From Acidimicrobiales bacterium (GTDB lineage Bacteria > Actinomycetota > Acidimicrobiia > Acidimicrobiales > JAHWLA01), in NCBI GenBank assembly GCA_035536915.1, contig DATLNE010000014.1, forward strand, positions 1-64,000: 64,000 nt of DNA, given 5' to 3'. The position numbers and the translations under genes are program-made. Position 1 is the first letter of the stretch, and the number at the start of each line of letters is the position of its first letter. Below, piece by piece: positions 28,575-38,119 of this stretch. The notes beneath the pieces are model-generated. The model saw only the letters and a list, made by a program, of their open reading frames with translations. It was not told the origin of the DNA and ran no database searches.

Positions 28575-31526
28575 TCAGGCGGTGAGCGACGAGCCTGCTG
28601 CCGTCGACGCCACGGCGGCAGCCAGGGCATCGGCCGCCATGGGGCGGCCCAGCAGGTAGCCCTGCGCCAGTTCGCAGCCGTGGCGGCGCAGGAAGGAAAG
28701 CTGCTCCTCCGTCTCCACGCCTTCGGCCACCACTCGCAACCCGAGCGAGTGGGCCATGGCGATGGTGGCCGCCACGATGGGCGCCTCGTCGTCGGCGTGG
28801 GCGATCTCGTTGACGAACGACCGGTCGATCTTGAGCGTGTCGAGCGGGAACTGCCGCAGCCGGCTCAGCATGGAGTAGCCGGTGCCGAAGTCGTCGATGG
28901 CCACCGACACCCCGAGCCCCCGCAGCCCGTCGAGCTTCTCCCGGGTGTCGCCCACCTCATCGACGGCCACGCTCTCCGTCACTTCCAGCTCCAGCCGCGA
29001 CGGGTCGAGCCCCGCCGCCCGCATGGCCTCGATCACCGTCACCGCCATGCGCGGGTGCTGGAGGTGGCGGCCCGACATGTTGACGGAGATGCGCAGCGAC
29101 GGCAGGCCCTCGCGCTCCCACGCCTGCGCCTGCAAGCACGCCGTTTGCAGCACCCACGTGTCGACGGCAACCACCAAGCCGACCTCTTCGGCCAGCGGGA
29201 TGAACTCGTCGGGGCGGATGATGCCGAGCGAATGGTGCTGCCACCGCACCAGCGCCTCGACGCCGACTACGGCGCCCGACGTCAACTCGACGATGGGCTG
29301 GTACGCCACCCGCAGCTCGTCGTGCTCGATGGCGTTGTGGAGGTCGGCCTCCAACGCCAAGCGGGGGTACGCACCGTCGCCCGCCCGCGGCCCGTACAGC
29401 TCGTAGCTGTTACCGCCCCGAGCCTTGGCCCGGTACATGGCGATGTCGGCGTGCTTCAGCAACGTCTCGTAGCGCAGCCCGTCGCTGGGGTACAGGGCGA
29501 TGCCCACCGACGGGGTCATGAACAGTTCGTTCTCCCCCACCGTGAACGGCATGCGAAACCCTTCGAGGATCTTGCCCGCGATGATCGTGGCGTCCTCGTC
29601 ACGATGGATGCCGGGCAGCAACAAGGTGAACTCGTCGCCGCCCATGCGGGCCACGGTGTCGCCCTTGCGCACGGCGCCGAGCATGCGCCCCGACACCTGC
29701 TTGAGCAGTTCGTTGCCGAAGTCGTGGCCCAGCGAGTCGTTGACCTTCTTGAACCGGTCGAGGTCGATGAACAGGACGGCCACCCGCTCGCCCGACCGTC
29801 CGCTCTGGGCCAGCGCTTGCGCCACCCGGTCCTCGAACAGCAACTGGTTGGGCAGCCCGGTCAGTGCGTCGTGCATGGCCTGGTGGCGCACCTGCTCCAA
29901 CAGCCGCACGTTGGCCAGCCCGATGCCGGCCTGCGCCGCCAACAGCTCCAAGCACTCGATCTCGTGGTGGCCCACCGGCTCGATGCTGCGCGACGACACG
30001 ACCAGCGCAGCGACCACCTCGTCGCTCACCCGGATGGGCGTCGCCACCGTGGCCCGGAACCCCGCCGCCCGGCAGTCGGCCAGCCCGCCCTCCCACGACG
30101 AGTAGTCGTCGATCACGACGGTCTCGCGGCGAGCCCGCATGGCCCCGGCCAGCCCGGCGGCGATGGGCTGGCGTTCGGTGCCCACTGCCTCGGGCAGCCC
30201 TCGTCGCCGCGTGCTGAACCACGTCGAGGTGGGCTCGTCGAATACGCAGAGCTCGACCCCGTCGAAGCCCAAGGCCAATGAAGCGTCGACCACCGAGTCG
30301 AGCAACCGGTCGGCTTCCAGCGAGCCCATGGCCCGGCCCGCGGCGGCCACCAACTGCAGCAATCCCGCCCGGTGCTCCGACTCGGCCCGTGCCTGGCGGT
30401 GCTGCTCGGCGTGGGTGGCGTAGCTGCGGGCCAGGTGACCCGTCGTCAGGGCGACCAGCAGGACGATGCCGAGCCGGTACGTCCACGACTCGACCATCAC
30501 CGACTGGCCTTCGTAGGTCGCCGCCCCCCACACGTCACGCAGGATGTAGGCCACGCTCGTGGCCGCCCACGTGATGAGCGCACCGCGCAGCTGCGCACGG
30601 ATGGCCCCTTCCATGGCGGGGATGACCAATAAGGCCCACAAGGCCGAGGTGGTGTCGAAGGTGAACAGCCACACGAGCGACATCACCACGGCGGCGTCCA
30701 CCACCAAGCCGACCGTGCCCAACCGCACCAAGGTGCGCGGCGAAGACGATTTCTCGAAGCGAAGCGATACCAGGTTCATGGCCACCAGCAGGCCCATGAC
30801 GGCAGCGGCGGCGGGGAACTTGGGGAACGGCACCGACACGCCGGGCGGCGGCACATACAGGACGAACTGGACGGCGCTGAACAACACGCCGACCCACCGG
30901 GCCAAGCGCATGGCCGCTTCCCGCTCCCGCAACGAACGCGTGGCGTCCACGCCTTCGTCGGCGGGCGACGTCGATTCGTCCACCCGGAGCATCGGCTCGG
31001 CCCGCGGCCCACCCGTCGACCCGTCGTCGTCGGCCATGAGCTCGGCCACGTCGACGGCGGGCAAGGGATGCACTGGTTGCGGCTCCGGGCGGGCGCCCGC
31101 CCGCCACGGGGGGCACAGCTCGGCCAGCACGGTGGTCATCTCGCTGAAGGTGGCACCCTTCTCCAGGTACACATGGGCGCCGCGGGCGATGGCGTCGTGG
31201 GCCATGTGCTCGGCTTCGAAGCCCGACAGCACCACGATCTTGGTAGCAGGCGAGGCCTGGAGGATGCCGGAAATCGCCTGCAACCCGTCCATAACGGGCA
31301 TAGCGAGGTCAAGGACCACGGCATCGGGCTTCTCGCTGGCCACCATGGCGATGGCCTCCAACCCGTCGGCCGCTTGGCCGACCACTTGGAAACGGCCGTC
31401 GAGCTCGAGGGTGTAGCGCAACAGGGCGCGCACGTCCGCAGTGTCGTCGGCGATGACAACCCGCGTCTTGCTCGGGGCGTCGACCCCTGCGGTCAGCATG
31501 CCGACAGGGCCCGCTGCGCGCGCCAT
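28575..31526 (-). CDS. REC-membrane-GAF-GGDEF-EAL c-di-GMP protein
   Basis: A 983-residue signalling protein. Residues 20-140 are a receiver with an intact site (VVIADDTADVRALL, AVVLDLAMPVMDG). About 215-375 holds several membrane helices (FVLYVPPPGVSVPF, LGIVLLVALTTGHLA). GAF spans about 390-545, GGDEF about 560-720 (RMGGDEFTLL) and EAL about 735-975 (VVGVEALVRW, DDFGTGYSMLSRL, LKIDRSFV). Both cyclase and phosphodiesterase sites look intact. A soluble receiver fused before a membrane sensor is unusual. GAGACGGG precedes ATG 31526. It is divergent from the membrane/REC-kinase operon. Confidence 0.88.
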   Translation of the reverse strand: MARAAGPVGMLTAGVDAPSKTRVVIADDTADVRALLRYTLELDGRFQVVGQAADGLEAIAMVASEKPDAVVLDLAMPVMDGLQAISGILQASPATKIVVLSGFEAEHMAHDAIARGAHVYLEKGATFSEMTTVLAELCPPWRAGARPEPQPVHPLPAVDVAELMADDDGSTGGPRAEPMLRVDESTSPADEGVDATRSLREREAAMRLARWVGVLFSAVQFVLYVPPPGVSVPFPKFPAAAAVMGLLVAMNLVSLRFEKSSSPRTLVRLGTVGLVVDAAVVMSLVWLFTFDTTSALWALLVIPAMEGAIRAQLRGALITWAATSVAYILRDVWGAATYEGQSVMVESWTYRLGIVLLVALTTGHLARSYATHAEQHRQARAESEHRAGLLQLVAAAGRAMGSLEADRLLDSVVDASLALGFDGVELCVFDEPTSTWFSTRRRGLPEAVGTERQPIAAGLAGAMRARRETVVIDDYSSWEGGLADCRAAGFRATVATPIRVSDEVVAALVVSSRSIEPVGHHEIECLELLAAQAGIGLANVRLLEQVRHQAMHDALTGLPNQLLFEDRVAQALAQSGRSGERVAVLFIDLDRFKKVNDSLGHDFGNELLKQVSGRMLGAVRKGDTVARMGGDEFTLLLPGIHRDEDATIIAGKILEGFRMPFTVGENELFMTPSVGIALYPSDGLRYETLLKHADIAMYRAKARGGNSYELYGPRAGDGAYPRLALEADLHNAIEHDELRVAYQPIVELTSGAVVGVEALVRWQHHSLGIIRPDEFIPLAEEVGLVVAVDTWVLQTACLQAQAWEREGLPSLRISVNMSGRHLQHPRMAVTVIEAMRAAGLDPSRLELEVTESVAVDEVGDTREKLDGLRGLGVSVAIDDFGTGYSMLSRLRQFPLDTLKIDRSFVNEIAHADDEAPIVAATIAMAHSLGLRVVAEGVETEEQLSFLRRHGCELAQGYLLGRPMAADALAAAVASTAAGSSLTA

Positions 31527-31662
31527 CCCGTCTCAGCCATCGGGGACTACATCGGCTGCAAAGGGGCGCAACGTGACCCGTTTCCTGATGATTCTGCGCT
31601 GCGCTCATCTTCGACACGCGCCTGCCGAAGCAGTAAGTGCAGGAGGCGGAAGGAGCTTGGCT

Positions 31663-32250
31663 GTGTGGTGGCAGATCGGCGTGGCGGCGAACGCAGTGGT
31701 GGCGGTCTCCTACGTCGGGATCGCGCTCGCCCTGCTGATCCCCCTGTTGCGCACCCGCCAGGTGCCCTCCAACCGGCTCGGCACGGCCACCGTCGCCATT
31801 TTCTTCACCTGCGCCGTGCACCACGGCGGCCACAGCCTGCACATGCTCCTGCCCGCCCTCGGCATGGAGGCGCACCACGGCCTCTCGCTGCGTGACGCCT
31901 TCGACTGGCACCAAGCGAGTTGGGACGTGCTGAGCGCCTTCGTCGGCATCTGGTACTGGTCGCTGCGCTCGACCTACGGCCCGCTCATGCGCGGCGCCGC
32001 CCTGTTCGACGACATGAAGGAACGGCAACGCCGTGCCTTGGAGATCAACGACGAGATCGTGCAGGGCCTGTCGGTGGCCAAGCTGGCGCTCGAGCTCGAC
32101 GAACGGGGCCGCTCGGCCGAGGCACTGGAACAAGCGCTGGCGTCGGCCCGCACCATCATCTCCGACCTGTTGGGCGACACGGAAGAGGAGTTCCGACTCG
32201 GGCCGGGCGACCTTCGGCGCCGGGCTCCGGCGCACGTGGGCAAGTCGTGA
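31663..32250 (+). CDS. Membrane protein paired with REC-histidine kinase
   Basis: A 195-residue protein with about three N-terminal membrane helices (VAVSYVGIALALLIPLL, LGTATVAIFFTCAVHHGGH and a third near 95) and a helical cytosolic tail (RALEINDEIVQGLSVAKLAL) resembling a histidine-kinase dimerisation helix, but no ATPase domain follows. AAGGAG lies seven bases before the GTG at 31663. The stop overlaps the next gene as GTGA, so it may act as the membrane sensor partner of that kinase (inference). Confidence 0.65.
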   Translation: MWWQIGVAANAVVAVSYVGIALALLIPLLRTRQVPSNRLGTATVAIFFTCAVHHGGHSLHMLLPALGMEAHHGLSLRDAFDWHQASWDVLSAFVGIWYWSLRSTYGPLMRGAALFDDMKERQRRALEINDEIVQGLSVAKLALELDERGRSAEALEQALASARTIISDLLGDTEEEFRLGPGDLRRRAPAHVGKS

Positions 32251-33365
32251 TCGACGCCATGGCCTCGACGATGGCGGCGCGGGTGCTGCTGGCCGACGAC
32301 ACGCCCGACATCCGCACGTTGCTGCGCTTGGTGCTGTCGCGCCACGACGACTTCGAGGTGGTGGCCGAAGCGGGCAACGGCAGCGAAGCCATCGAGATGG
32401 CGAGCCTCCATCGCCCTGACGTCGTGCTGCTCGACCTGGCCATGCCGGTCATGGACGGGCTCGAAGCCCTCCCCGGCCTGCGAACCGCCGTCCCCCACGC
32501 CAAGATCGTCGTGCTCTCGGGGTTCAACGCCAGCCAGATGGCCGACGAGGCGTTACGAGCGGGTGCCGACGCGTACCTGGAGAAGGGCACCCCGCCCGGG
32601 CAGTTGGTCAGCGAGCTACGTCGCATCTGCGGCTTCCGGGAGACGCCCGCCGACGTCCCGACCGTCGTCGACGACCCTGCGCCTGGCGAGCAGGCGCCAC
32701 CGATGTGGGGCCCGGAAGAGCTGGCCCTGGTGAACCATGAACTGCTCAGCCCGCTGGCCGTCATCGAGGGCCTTGCCTCGTTGCTCGAACGCAAGCCCGA
32801 GGTCTTCCGCCCCGAGCAGATCCGCGAGCACGCGGCCAGCATCAGGCGCAGCACCCGCCACCTCGGGGCGCTGCTGCAGACGGTCACAGACGCCCGCCGG
32901 CTGGAGGCCGACGCGCTGGCGTTGGAGCGCTCTGCCATCGACCTCGTCGTCCTCGTACGCGATGCCGTGCAGGACCTGGCCGTGGTCACGGACGGCCATC
33001 CGGTGCGAGTGGAAGCACCGGCGTCGATGGTGGTGTCGATCGACCCGGTGCGAGTGCGCCAGATCGTCACGAACCTCGTCACCAACGCCGCCAAGTTCTC
33101 GCCCCACGACGGGCTGATAACCGTGCGGGTAGCCGCCAACGACACCTCCGTCGAGGTGAGCGTGCGCGACGAAGGCCCCGGGGTGGCGCCCGAACGCCGC
33201 TCCGAGCTGTTCCACCGCTTCAGCCGCCTCGACGCCGGTGCCAAAGGCATGGGCCTCGGCCTCTACATCTCACGCGGCCTGGCCCGTGCCCACGGCGGCG
33301 ACGTCGTGCTGCTCGACGACGGCCCGCCCGGCGCCACCTTCGTGCTGCGCCTGCCTCGCCGCTAG
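32247..33365 (+). CDS. Hybrid receiver-histidine kinase
   Basis: A 372-residue protein with the receiver first (RVLLADDTPDIRTLL, VVLLDLAMPVMDG) and then a kinase. The H box is ALVNHELLSPLAVIEG, the N box QIVTNLVTNAAKFS, followed by DEGPGVAPE and GMGLGLYISRGLA. No membrane segment is present; sensing may come from the membrane protein encoded just upstream, with which it overlaps by GTGA. The receiver closely resembles that of the divergent GGDEF-EAL protein, suggesting a common origin. The stop is shared with the convergent acyl-CoA ligase gene (CTAG). Confidence 0.88.
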   Translation: MIDAMASTMAARVLLADDTPDIRTLLRLVLSRHDDFEVVAEAGNGSEAIEMASLHRPDVVLLDLAMPVMDGLEALPGLRTAVPHAKIVVLSGFNASQMADEALRAGADAYLEKGTPPGQLVSELRRICGFRETPADVPTVVDDPAPGEQAPPMWGPEELALVNHELLSPLAVIEGLASLLERKPEVFRPEQIREHAASIRRSTRHLGALLQTVTDARRLEADALALERSAIDLVVLVRDAVQDLAVVTDGHPVRVEAPASMVVSIDPVRVRQIVTNLVTNAAKFSPHDGLITVRVAANDTSVEVSVRDEGPGVAPERRSELFHRFSRLDAGAKGMGLGLYISRGLARAHGGDVVLLDDGPPGATFVLRLPRR

Positions 33366-35014
33366 ACGAAGCTGTCGCGCAGCTCGCGCTTGAGGATCTT
33401 GCCCGCCGGGTTGCGCGGCAGTTGCTCGTTGCGCACCTGCACGCGGGTGGGGACCTTGAACGGCGCCAAACGAGCCCGCACGTGCTCCTGCAACTCTTCC
33501 GCAGTGAGTTCGTGGCCGGGACGCACATAGACGACGGCGGCCACCTCTTCGCCCAAGCGTTCGTGCGGCACGCCGAGCACGGCCGCTTCGTAGACCGCCG
33601 GGTGCTCGTAGATGGCGGCTTCGACCTCGGCGCAGTACACGTTCTCGCCGCCGCGCAGCACCATGTCCTTGGCCCGGTCCTCGACGTAGACGAAGCCGTC
33701 GTCGTCGACCCGGCCGATGTCGCCGGTGCGCAACCACCCGTCGACGATGGTCTCGGCCGTGGCCTCGGGCTTGTTCCAATAGCCGCGGATGAGGTTGGGC
33801 CCCTTGAACCAGATCTCGCCGCGCTCGCCCCGGGGCACGGGGCGGCCGTCGGGGTCGCGCACGTCGACTTGGAGGATGGGCGTGACGCGCCCGGTGCTCG
33901 TGGGGTGGCTCACGTAGTCGGCGCCGCCGTTCTGCGGGCCGTAGGCGTTGGTCTCGGTCATGCCGTAGCCGATGCCCGGCCCCGCCTTCTTGAAGCTGCC
34001 CGCCACCCGCTTCACCAACTCGGGCGGCGCAGGGGCGCCCCCGCCGCCCACGCTGACGAGTGACGAGGTGTCGAAGTCGGCAAAACGGGGCGACTCCAGC
34101 AGGTCCCAGCTCTGGGTGGGCACGCCCACGAAGTTGGTGACCCGCTCCCGCTCGATGAGCTCCAAGGCCCGCTCGGGGTCCCACTTGTACATGATCACCA
34201 GCTTCACGCCGGCGGCGAAGCACGACAGCATGACGGCGACGCAACCCGTGACGTGGAACAGCGGCACGATGAGGATGAAGGCCGACGGGTCGCTCGGTGG
34301 CGGCGCGCCGTCGGACTCGCGGCGCAGGCGGTCGACGGCGGCACGACAACCGAAGCCCATGAGGGCCTGGAGCACCGCTCGATGGGTCGAGACCGCGCCC
34401 TTGGGCCGGCCCGTCGTGCCCGAGGTGTAGAGGATGGTGGCGTCGTCGTCGGGGTCGATGTCGACGGCGGGAAGCGGTTGCCCCAGGCGGGGCAGGACCA
34501 CGTCGTCCCAGCGGTCGCCCGACGCGGCGTGGCGCACGCCGAGCACGCGCACGCCGAACCCGGCGGCCCGTTCTGCCCGTTCGGCGTCGGCGACCAACAA
34601 AGAGGCGCCGGAGTCGTCGAGCGCGTAGTGGAGCTCGTCCTCGGTCCACCAAGCGTTGAGCGAGACCACCACGGCGCCCACCGACAGGATCGCCGCGTAG
34701 GCGATGATCCACTCGGGGTAGTTGCGCATGCCGAGGGCAACGCGGTCACCCTTGCCGATGCCGTAGTGCTCGACCAGCGCGGCGCCCACTGCGTCGACAT
34801 GGGCCATGACGTCGGCGAAGCTCCACCGCTCGTCCTCGTAGACGAGAAAGGTGGCGTCGCCCCGCGAGCGCGACAGGTCGAAGATGTCGCGCAGCGATCG
34901 GGGGGCGTGCTTGAACACCGTGCAGGAGATGCCGCCGAGGCCGAGCTCGTCTGTCTCGAACCACTGTCCCGGTCCTGTGACCTGGGCGACGGCGTCGTCG
35001 TAGCCGAGCGTCAT
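33362..35014 (-). CDS. AMP-dependent acyl-CoA synthetase/ligase
   Basis: A 550-residue adenylate-forming enzyme. The P-loop-like A3 motif is ILYTSGTTGRPKGAV, A5 is GYGMTETNAYG, A7 is WLRTGDIG and A8 includes RAKDMVLRGGENVYCAEVE; the catalytic lysine is in NPAGKILKREL. It activates a carboxylic acid, probably a fatty acid, to its CoA thioester. It lies one base after an acyl-CoA dehydrogenase gene, consistent with fatty-acid degradation. Chain length cannot be read. Confidence 0.88.
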   Translation of the reverse strand: MTLGYDDAVAQVTGPGQWFETDELGLGGISCTVFKHAPRSLRDIFDLSRSRGDATFLVYEDERWSFADVMAHVDAVGAALVEHYGIGKGDRVALGMRNYPEWIIAYAAILSVGAVVVSLNAWWTEDELHYALDDSGASLLVADAERAERAAGFGVRVLGVRHAASGDRWDDVVLPRLGQPLPAVDIDPDDDATILYTSGTTGRPKGAVSTHRAVLQALMGFGCRAAVDRLRRESDGAPPPSDPSAFILIVPLFHVTGCVAVMLSCFAAGVKLVIMYKWDPERALELIERERVTNFVGVPTQSWDLLESPRFADFDTSSLVSVGGGGAPAPPELVKRVAGSFKKAGPGIGYGMTETNAYGPQNGGADYVSHPTSTGRVTPILQVDVRDPDGRPVPRGERGEIWFKGPNLIRGYWNKPEATAETIVDGWLRTGDIGRVDDDGFVYVEDRAKDMVLRGGENVYCAEVEAAIYEHPAVYEAAVLGVPHERLGEEVAAVVYVRPGHELTAEELQEHVRARLAPFKVPTRVQVRNEQLPRNPAGKILKRELRDSFV

Positions 35015-35015
35015 G

Positions 35016-36230
35016 TCAGTTCCCGAAGTCCCAGCTCTCGCCCTTGGCGTAGCTGCCGAGCACCGTCTTGGCGATGAGGATCTTGTGCACCTCGTCGGGG
35101 CCGTCGGCCAGCCGCAAGGTGCGGGCGCCGAGGTACATGCCCGCCAGCGGGAGGTCGTTCGACACGCCCGCCGCGCCCCACACCTGGATGGCCCGGTCGA
35201 CCACCCGGTGGTAGGCGGCAGGCACGAACACCTTGATGGCGGAGATGTCGGTGCGAGCGGCCTTGTCGTTCTGGTCGATCTTCTCCGCGGCGTGGATGGT
35301 CATGAGCCGGGCCGCCTGGATGTCGATGTAGCTGTCGGCGATGAAGCCCTGCACGAACTGCTTGTCCTTCAACGGCCCGCCGTGCACCTGGCGCGTCTCG
35401 GCCCGCTCGACCATAAGGTCGAAGGCCCGCCACATCTGCCCCACCGAGTTCATGCAGTGGTAGATGCGCCCCGCGCCCAAGCGGTCCTGGGCCGCTTCGT
35501 GGCCTTGGCCCGCATGGCCCAGCATGTTCTCCACGGGGATGCGCACGTTTGTGTACTTCACCTCGCAGTGGTCGGAGGTGTCGCGGCCCCAGATGCCGAT
35601 GCCCCGCACGATTGTCACGCCCGGCGTGTCGGTGGGGACGATGAACTGCGCCATGGAACCGGTGTCGCTGACCCGGGCCATGACGATGAAGAAGTCGGCC
35701 TCCAATCCGTTGGAGGTGAACCACTTGTGGCCGTTGATCACCCAGGAGTCACCGTCGCTGGTGGCCGAGGTGTCGAGCGAGCGGGGATCGGAGCCGGGGT
35801 TGTGCGGCTCGGTCATGGAAAAGCCCGACTCCATGGTCCCGTCGATGAGCGGCAGCAACCAGCGCTCTTTCTGCTCGTCGGTGCCGTACTTCACGAGGAT
35901 CTTCTGGTTGCCGCTGTTGGGCGCGACCACCCCGAACAACTTCGCCGCGCCGATGGCGTAGGCGAGGATTTCGTTCATGTAGGCATGGGCCAGGAAGTCG
36001 AGGCCCATGCCGCCGTACTCCTGGGGCAGGTGGGGTGCCCACAGGCCTGCTTTCTTGACCTTTTGCTTGATGTCCTCACGCAGCTCGCGGGCGGCCTCGC
36101 GGTCACGACTGCGTCCCCACAGCGCCGCTTCATTGGGGAGGATGTCGTTGTTGACAATCTCCGCCGTGCGCATGCGGATGTCGTTTATGCGCTCGTCGAG
36201 CGTTGCGATCGGCTTGACGTTCATCGCCAT
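35016..36230 (-). CDS. Acyl-CoA dehydrogenase
   Basis: A 404-residue flavoprotein of the ACAD family: LPQEYGGMGLDFLAHAYMNE in the N-domain, FSMTEPHNPGSDP in the beta domain, and a C-terminal helical domain with VWGAAGVSNDLPLAGMY. It oxidises acyl-CoA to the enoyl-CoA. The predicted catalytic base was not assigned. I take ATG 36230; an alternative ATG at 36224 is equally plausible. It precedes the acyl-CoA ligase gene by one base. Confidence 0.88.
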   Translation of the reverse strand: MAMNVKPIATLDERINDIRMRTAEIVNNDILPNEAALWGRSRDREAARELREDIKQKVKKAGLWAPHLPQEYGGMGLDFLAHAYMNEILAYAIGAAKLFGVVAPNSGNQKILVKYGTDEQKERWLLPLIDGTMESGFSMTEPHNPGSDPRSLDTSATSDGDSWVINGHKWFTSNGLEADFFIVMARVSDTGSMAQFIVPTDTPGVTIVRGIGIWGRDTSDHCEVKYTNVRIPVENMLGHAGQGHEAAQDRLGAGRIYHCMNSVGQMWRAFDLMVERAETRQVHGGPLKDKQFVQGFIADSYIDIQAARLMTIHAAEKIDQNDKAARTDISAIKVFVPAAYHRVVDRAIQVWGAAGVSNDLPLAGMYLGARTLRLADGPDEVHKILIAKTVLGSYAKGESWDFGN

Positions 36231-36283
36231 GCCCGCACGATAGGCGGGCCGACTGACATCGGCGTCAGGAGGGAACTTGTGCG

Positions 36284-36751
36284 GTGATGCCTCGTTGGTG
36301 GTGCCGCATGTGGTCTCCTCTTGTGCCCAGCCCGTGGCCCGAAGGCGCATGGCACTGCCCCACGTGCGGCCGCGTGCTCGTCGGCGGCGGACGGCCGGGG
36401 CGCAGCGGGTCGGCGATGTGGGAGGGCATGACCCGGTTGGAGCGGTCGCAGGCGTGCCTGGTCGACGGCACGCCGCTGCCCGAAGCCGAGCGCCGCTCGC
36501 TCTCGCCCGAGCAGGTCAGGGCGCGGGCAATGACCCTGGCGGCGTCCCTCGACCGACGATGGGCCAAGCGCCTGCGCGGCGCGGTGTCGCAGTACGAGCT
36601 GGCCCACTACCTCGTGTGGCTGCGGGCCGACAGGTGCGTGCCGCGCGACATCGCCGAGATCGACCGGCTGCTCTACGCCATCGGGCTGCTGTTGCCCACC
36701 GACGGGCCGCGGGCCCGCCCGCCGCTCGTCTACGGGCCGTGGCGGTGGTAG
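36284..36751 (+). CDS. Hypothetical protein
   Basis: A 155-residue protein with one CPTCGRVLV motif near residue 25 and a helical C-terminal half (RWAKRLRGAVSQYELAHYLVWLR). I do not recognise it. AGGAGGG ten bases before the GTG at 36284 supports this start. It is divergent from the acyl-CoA dehydrogenase gene and ends one base before the convergent propeller gene. Confidence 0.6.
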   Translation: MMPRWWCRMWSPLVPSPWPEGAWHCPTCGRVLVGGGRPGRSGSAMWEGMTRLERSQACLVDGTPLPEAERRSLSPEQVRARAMTLAASLDRRWAKRLRGAVSQYELAHYLVWLRADRCVPRDIAEIDRLLYAIGLLLPTDGPRARPPLVYGPWRW

Positions 36752-36752
36752 C

Positions 36753-38084
36753 TCAGGCCAGCGAGGCGAAGGCGATTGTGGCGCCGGACGGCGACCACGC
36801 CAGCGCCGAGAACGGCGACGCGTTGCCCTTGAATTGCGCCACCCGGCGCGAGCCCACGCCTACCAGGCACAGCGCAGGACGAGCTTCGTTGGCGACCTTG
36901 GCGTAGACGGCCAACGAGCCGCTGTCGGGCGCCCACGTGGGCTGCTGCAGGTCCTTGCCCACCAGTCGTTCCTTGCCGGTCGACAGGTCGGTGGCTGTCA
37001 GCCCCGAGGCCGAGACCCAACCTATCTCCCGCCCGTTCGGTGACATGCCGAAGCTCGACCCGCCGGTGCCGACCGTCCGCAACTCGGCGCCGTCGGGCCT
37101 GGCGGCGGCACCGAGGAAGCGCCCGCCCTGCACGGGCACGAACGCCACGCGGGTGCCGTCCGTCGACCAGGCCAGGGGGAAGCCGGGCGACTCCGAATCG
37201 CCCAGTTCCTTCACCGCCGCGCTCTCGACAGTGAGTACCCCGAACTTCTTGCTGTCCGTGTACGCCACGTGCTTGCCGTCGCCCGACACCGAGATGTTGT
37301 GCACGGCACGGCCGGCGCTCGCGTCGATGAGGTTTCGCCGGTCAGAGCCGTCGGCATCGACCATGGCCAGGGTGCCGCCGTCGGTGAACACGATGGTCCC
37401 GTCGGGCCGCACCTCGAGGTCGCCGACGATCGCGGTGGTGTCGACCACGTCGGTCGCCCCGCCGCCCGCAGCGGGTACGGCGACGATGCGGTCGTGGGTC
37501 GTCTCGGCTCGAACGGCCACCATGAGCGTGCTGCTGTCGGCCGTCCAGTCGAAGTGCCCCGCCGGCAGCGCTTCGTAGACAGTGCGGCTGGCGCCTCCGA
37601 TGTCGAGCACGACGAGGCGGCGGTCGTCCTGCGGCCCGGCCAGGTAGGCAAGGCGCTTGCCGTCGGGTGACCAGGCGAAGCGCTCGATGCCTTCGGCCAC
37701 GACGCGGCGCAGGCGGCCGTCGGCGACATCGACCACCCAGAGCCCCGAACTGTCGATCGTCGATGCCGAGCCCAGGCACGTGGGCTGGGCAAAGGCCGTC
37801 GTGGTGGTGCTCGTCGGCGCCGCAGTGGTGGCGGTGGTCAGCGGTGCTGTCGGGGTTTGCCCGACGAGGGGCCCCACGGTCGAGTCGGTCGTCGGCTCCG
37901 TCGTGTCGTGGGTGAGGTCGGCGGCCGTCGTGGTCGTGGTGCTGTCGGTCGACAGCCGGGTGTTGTCCTTGTCGTGCAATACGGCGGCGAGCAGGCCCGC
38001 CACGAGCAACGTCGCCGTTGCCGCCGCCACGGTGGGCGTTGCATGTCGGGCGCCGACCAGGCGCGTTGCAAAGGTCGTGAGCAA
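36753..38084 (-). CDS. Membrane-anchored TolB/WD40-like beta-propeller protein
   Basis: A 443-residue protein with an N-terminal anchor (about residues 17-38), a Thr-rich linker of about 60 residues (TTTTTAADL) and a beta-propeller made of repeated blades such as RFAWSPDGKRLAYLAG, FDWTADSSTLMVAV and ALAWSPSGATIAFA. The WSPDG signature is that of TolB/PD40 propellers. It is probably exported and surface-tethered; partners are unknown. Confidence 0.75.
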   Translation of the reverse strand: MLTTFATRLVGARHATPTVAAATATLLVAGLLAAVLHDKDNTRLSTDSTTTTTAADLTHDTTEPTTDSTVGPLVGQTPTAPLTTATTAAPTSTTTTAFAQPTCLGSASTIDSSGLWVVDVADGRLRRVVAEGIERFAWSPDGKRLAYLAGPQDDRRLVVLDIGGASRTVYEALPAGHFDWTADSSTLMVAVRAETTHDRIVAVPAAGGGATDVVDTTAIVGDLEVRPDGTIVFTDGGTLAMVDADGSDRRNLIDASAGRAVHNISVSGDGKHVAYTDSKKFGVLTVESAAVKELGDSESPGFPLAWSTDGTRVAFVPVQGGRFLGAAARPDGAELRTVGTGGSSFGMSPNGREIGWVSASGLTATDLSTGKERLVGKDLQQPTWAPDSGSLAVYAKVANEARPALCLVGVGSRRVAQFKGNASPFSALAWSPSGATIAFASLA

Positions 38085-38119
38085 AGTTGTCCCCTTGGTT
38101 GCCCTGGTGCCGATGGTAC

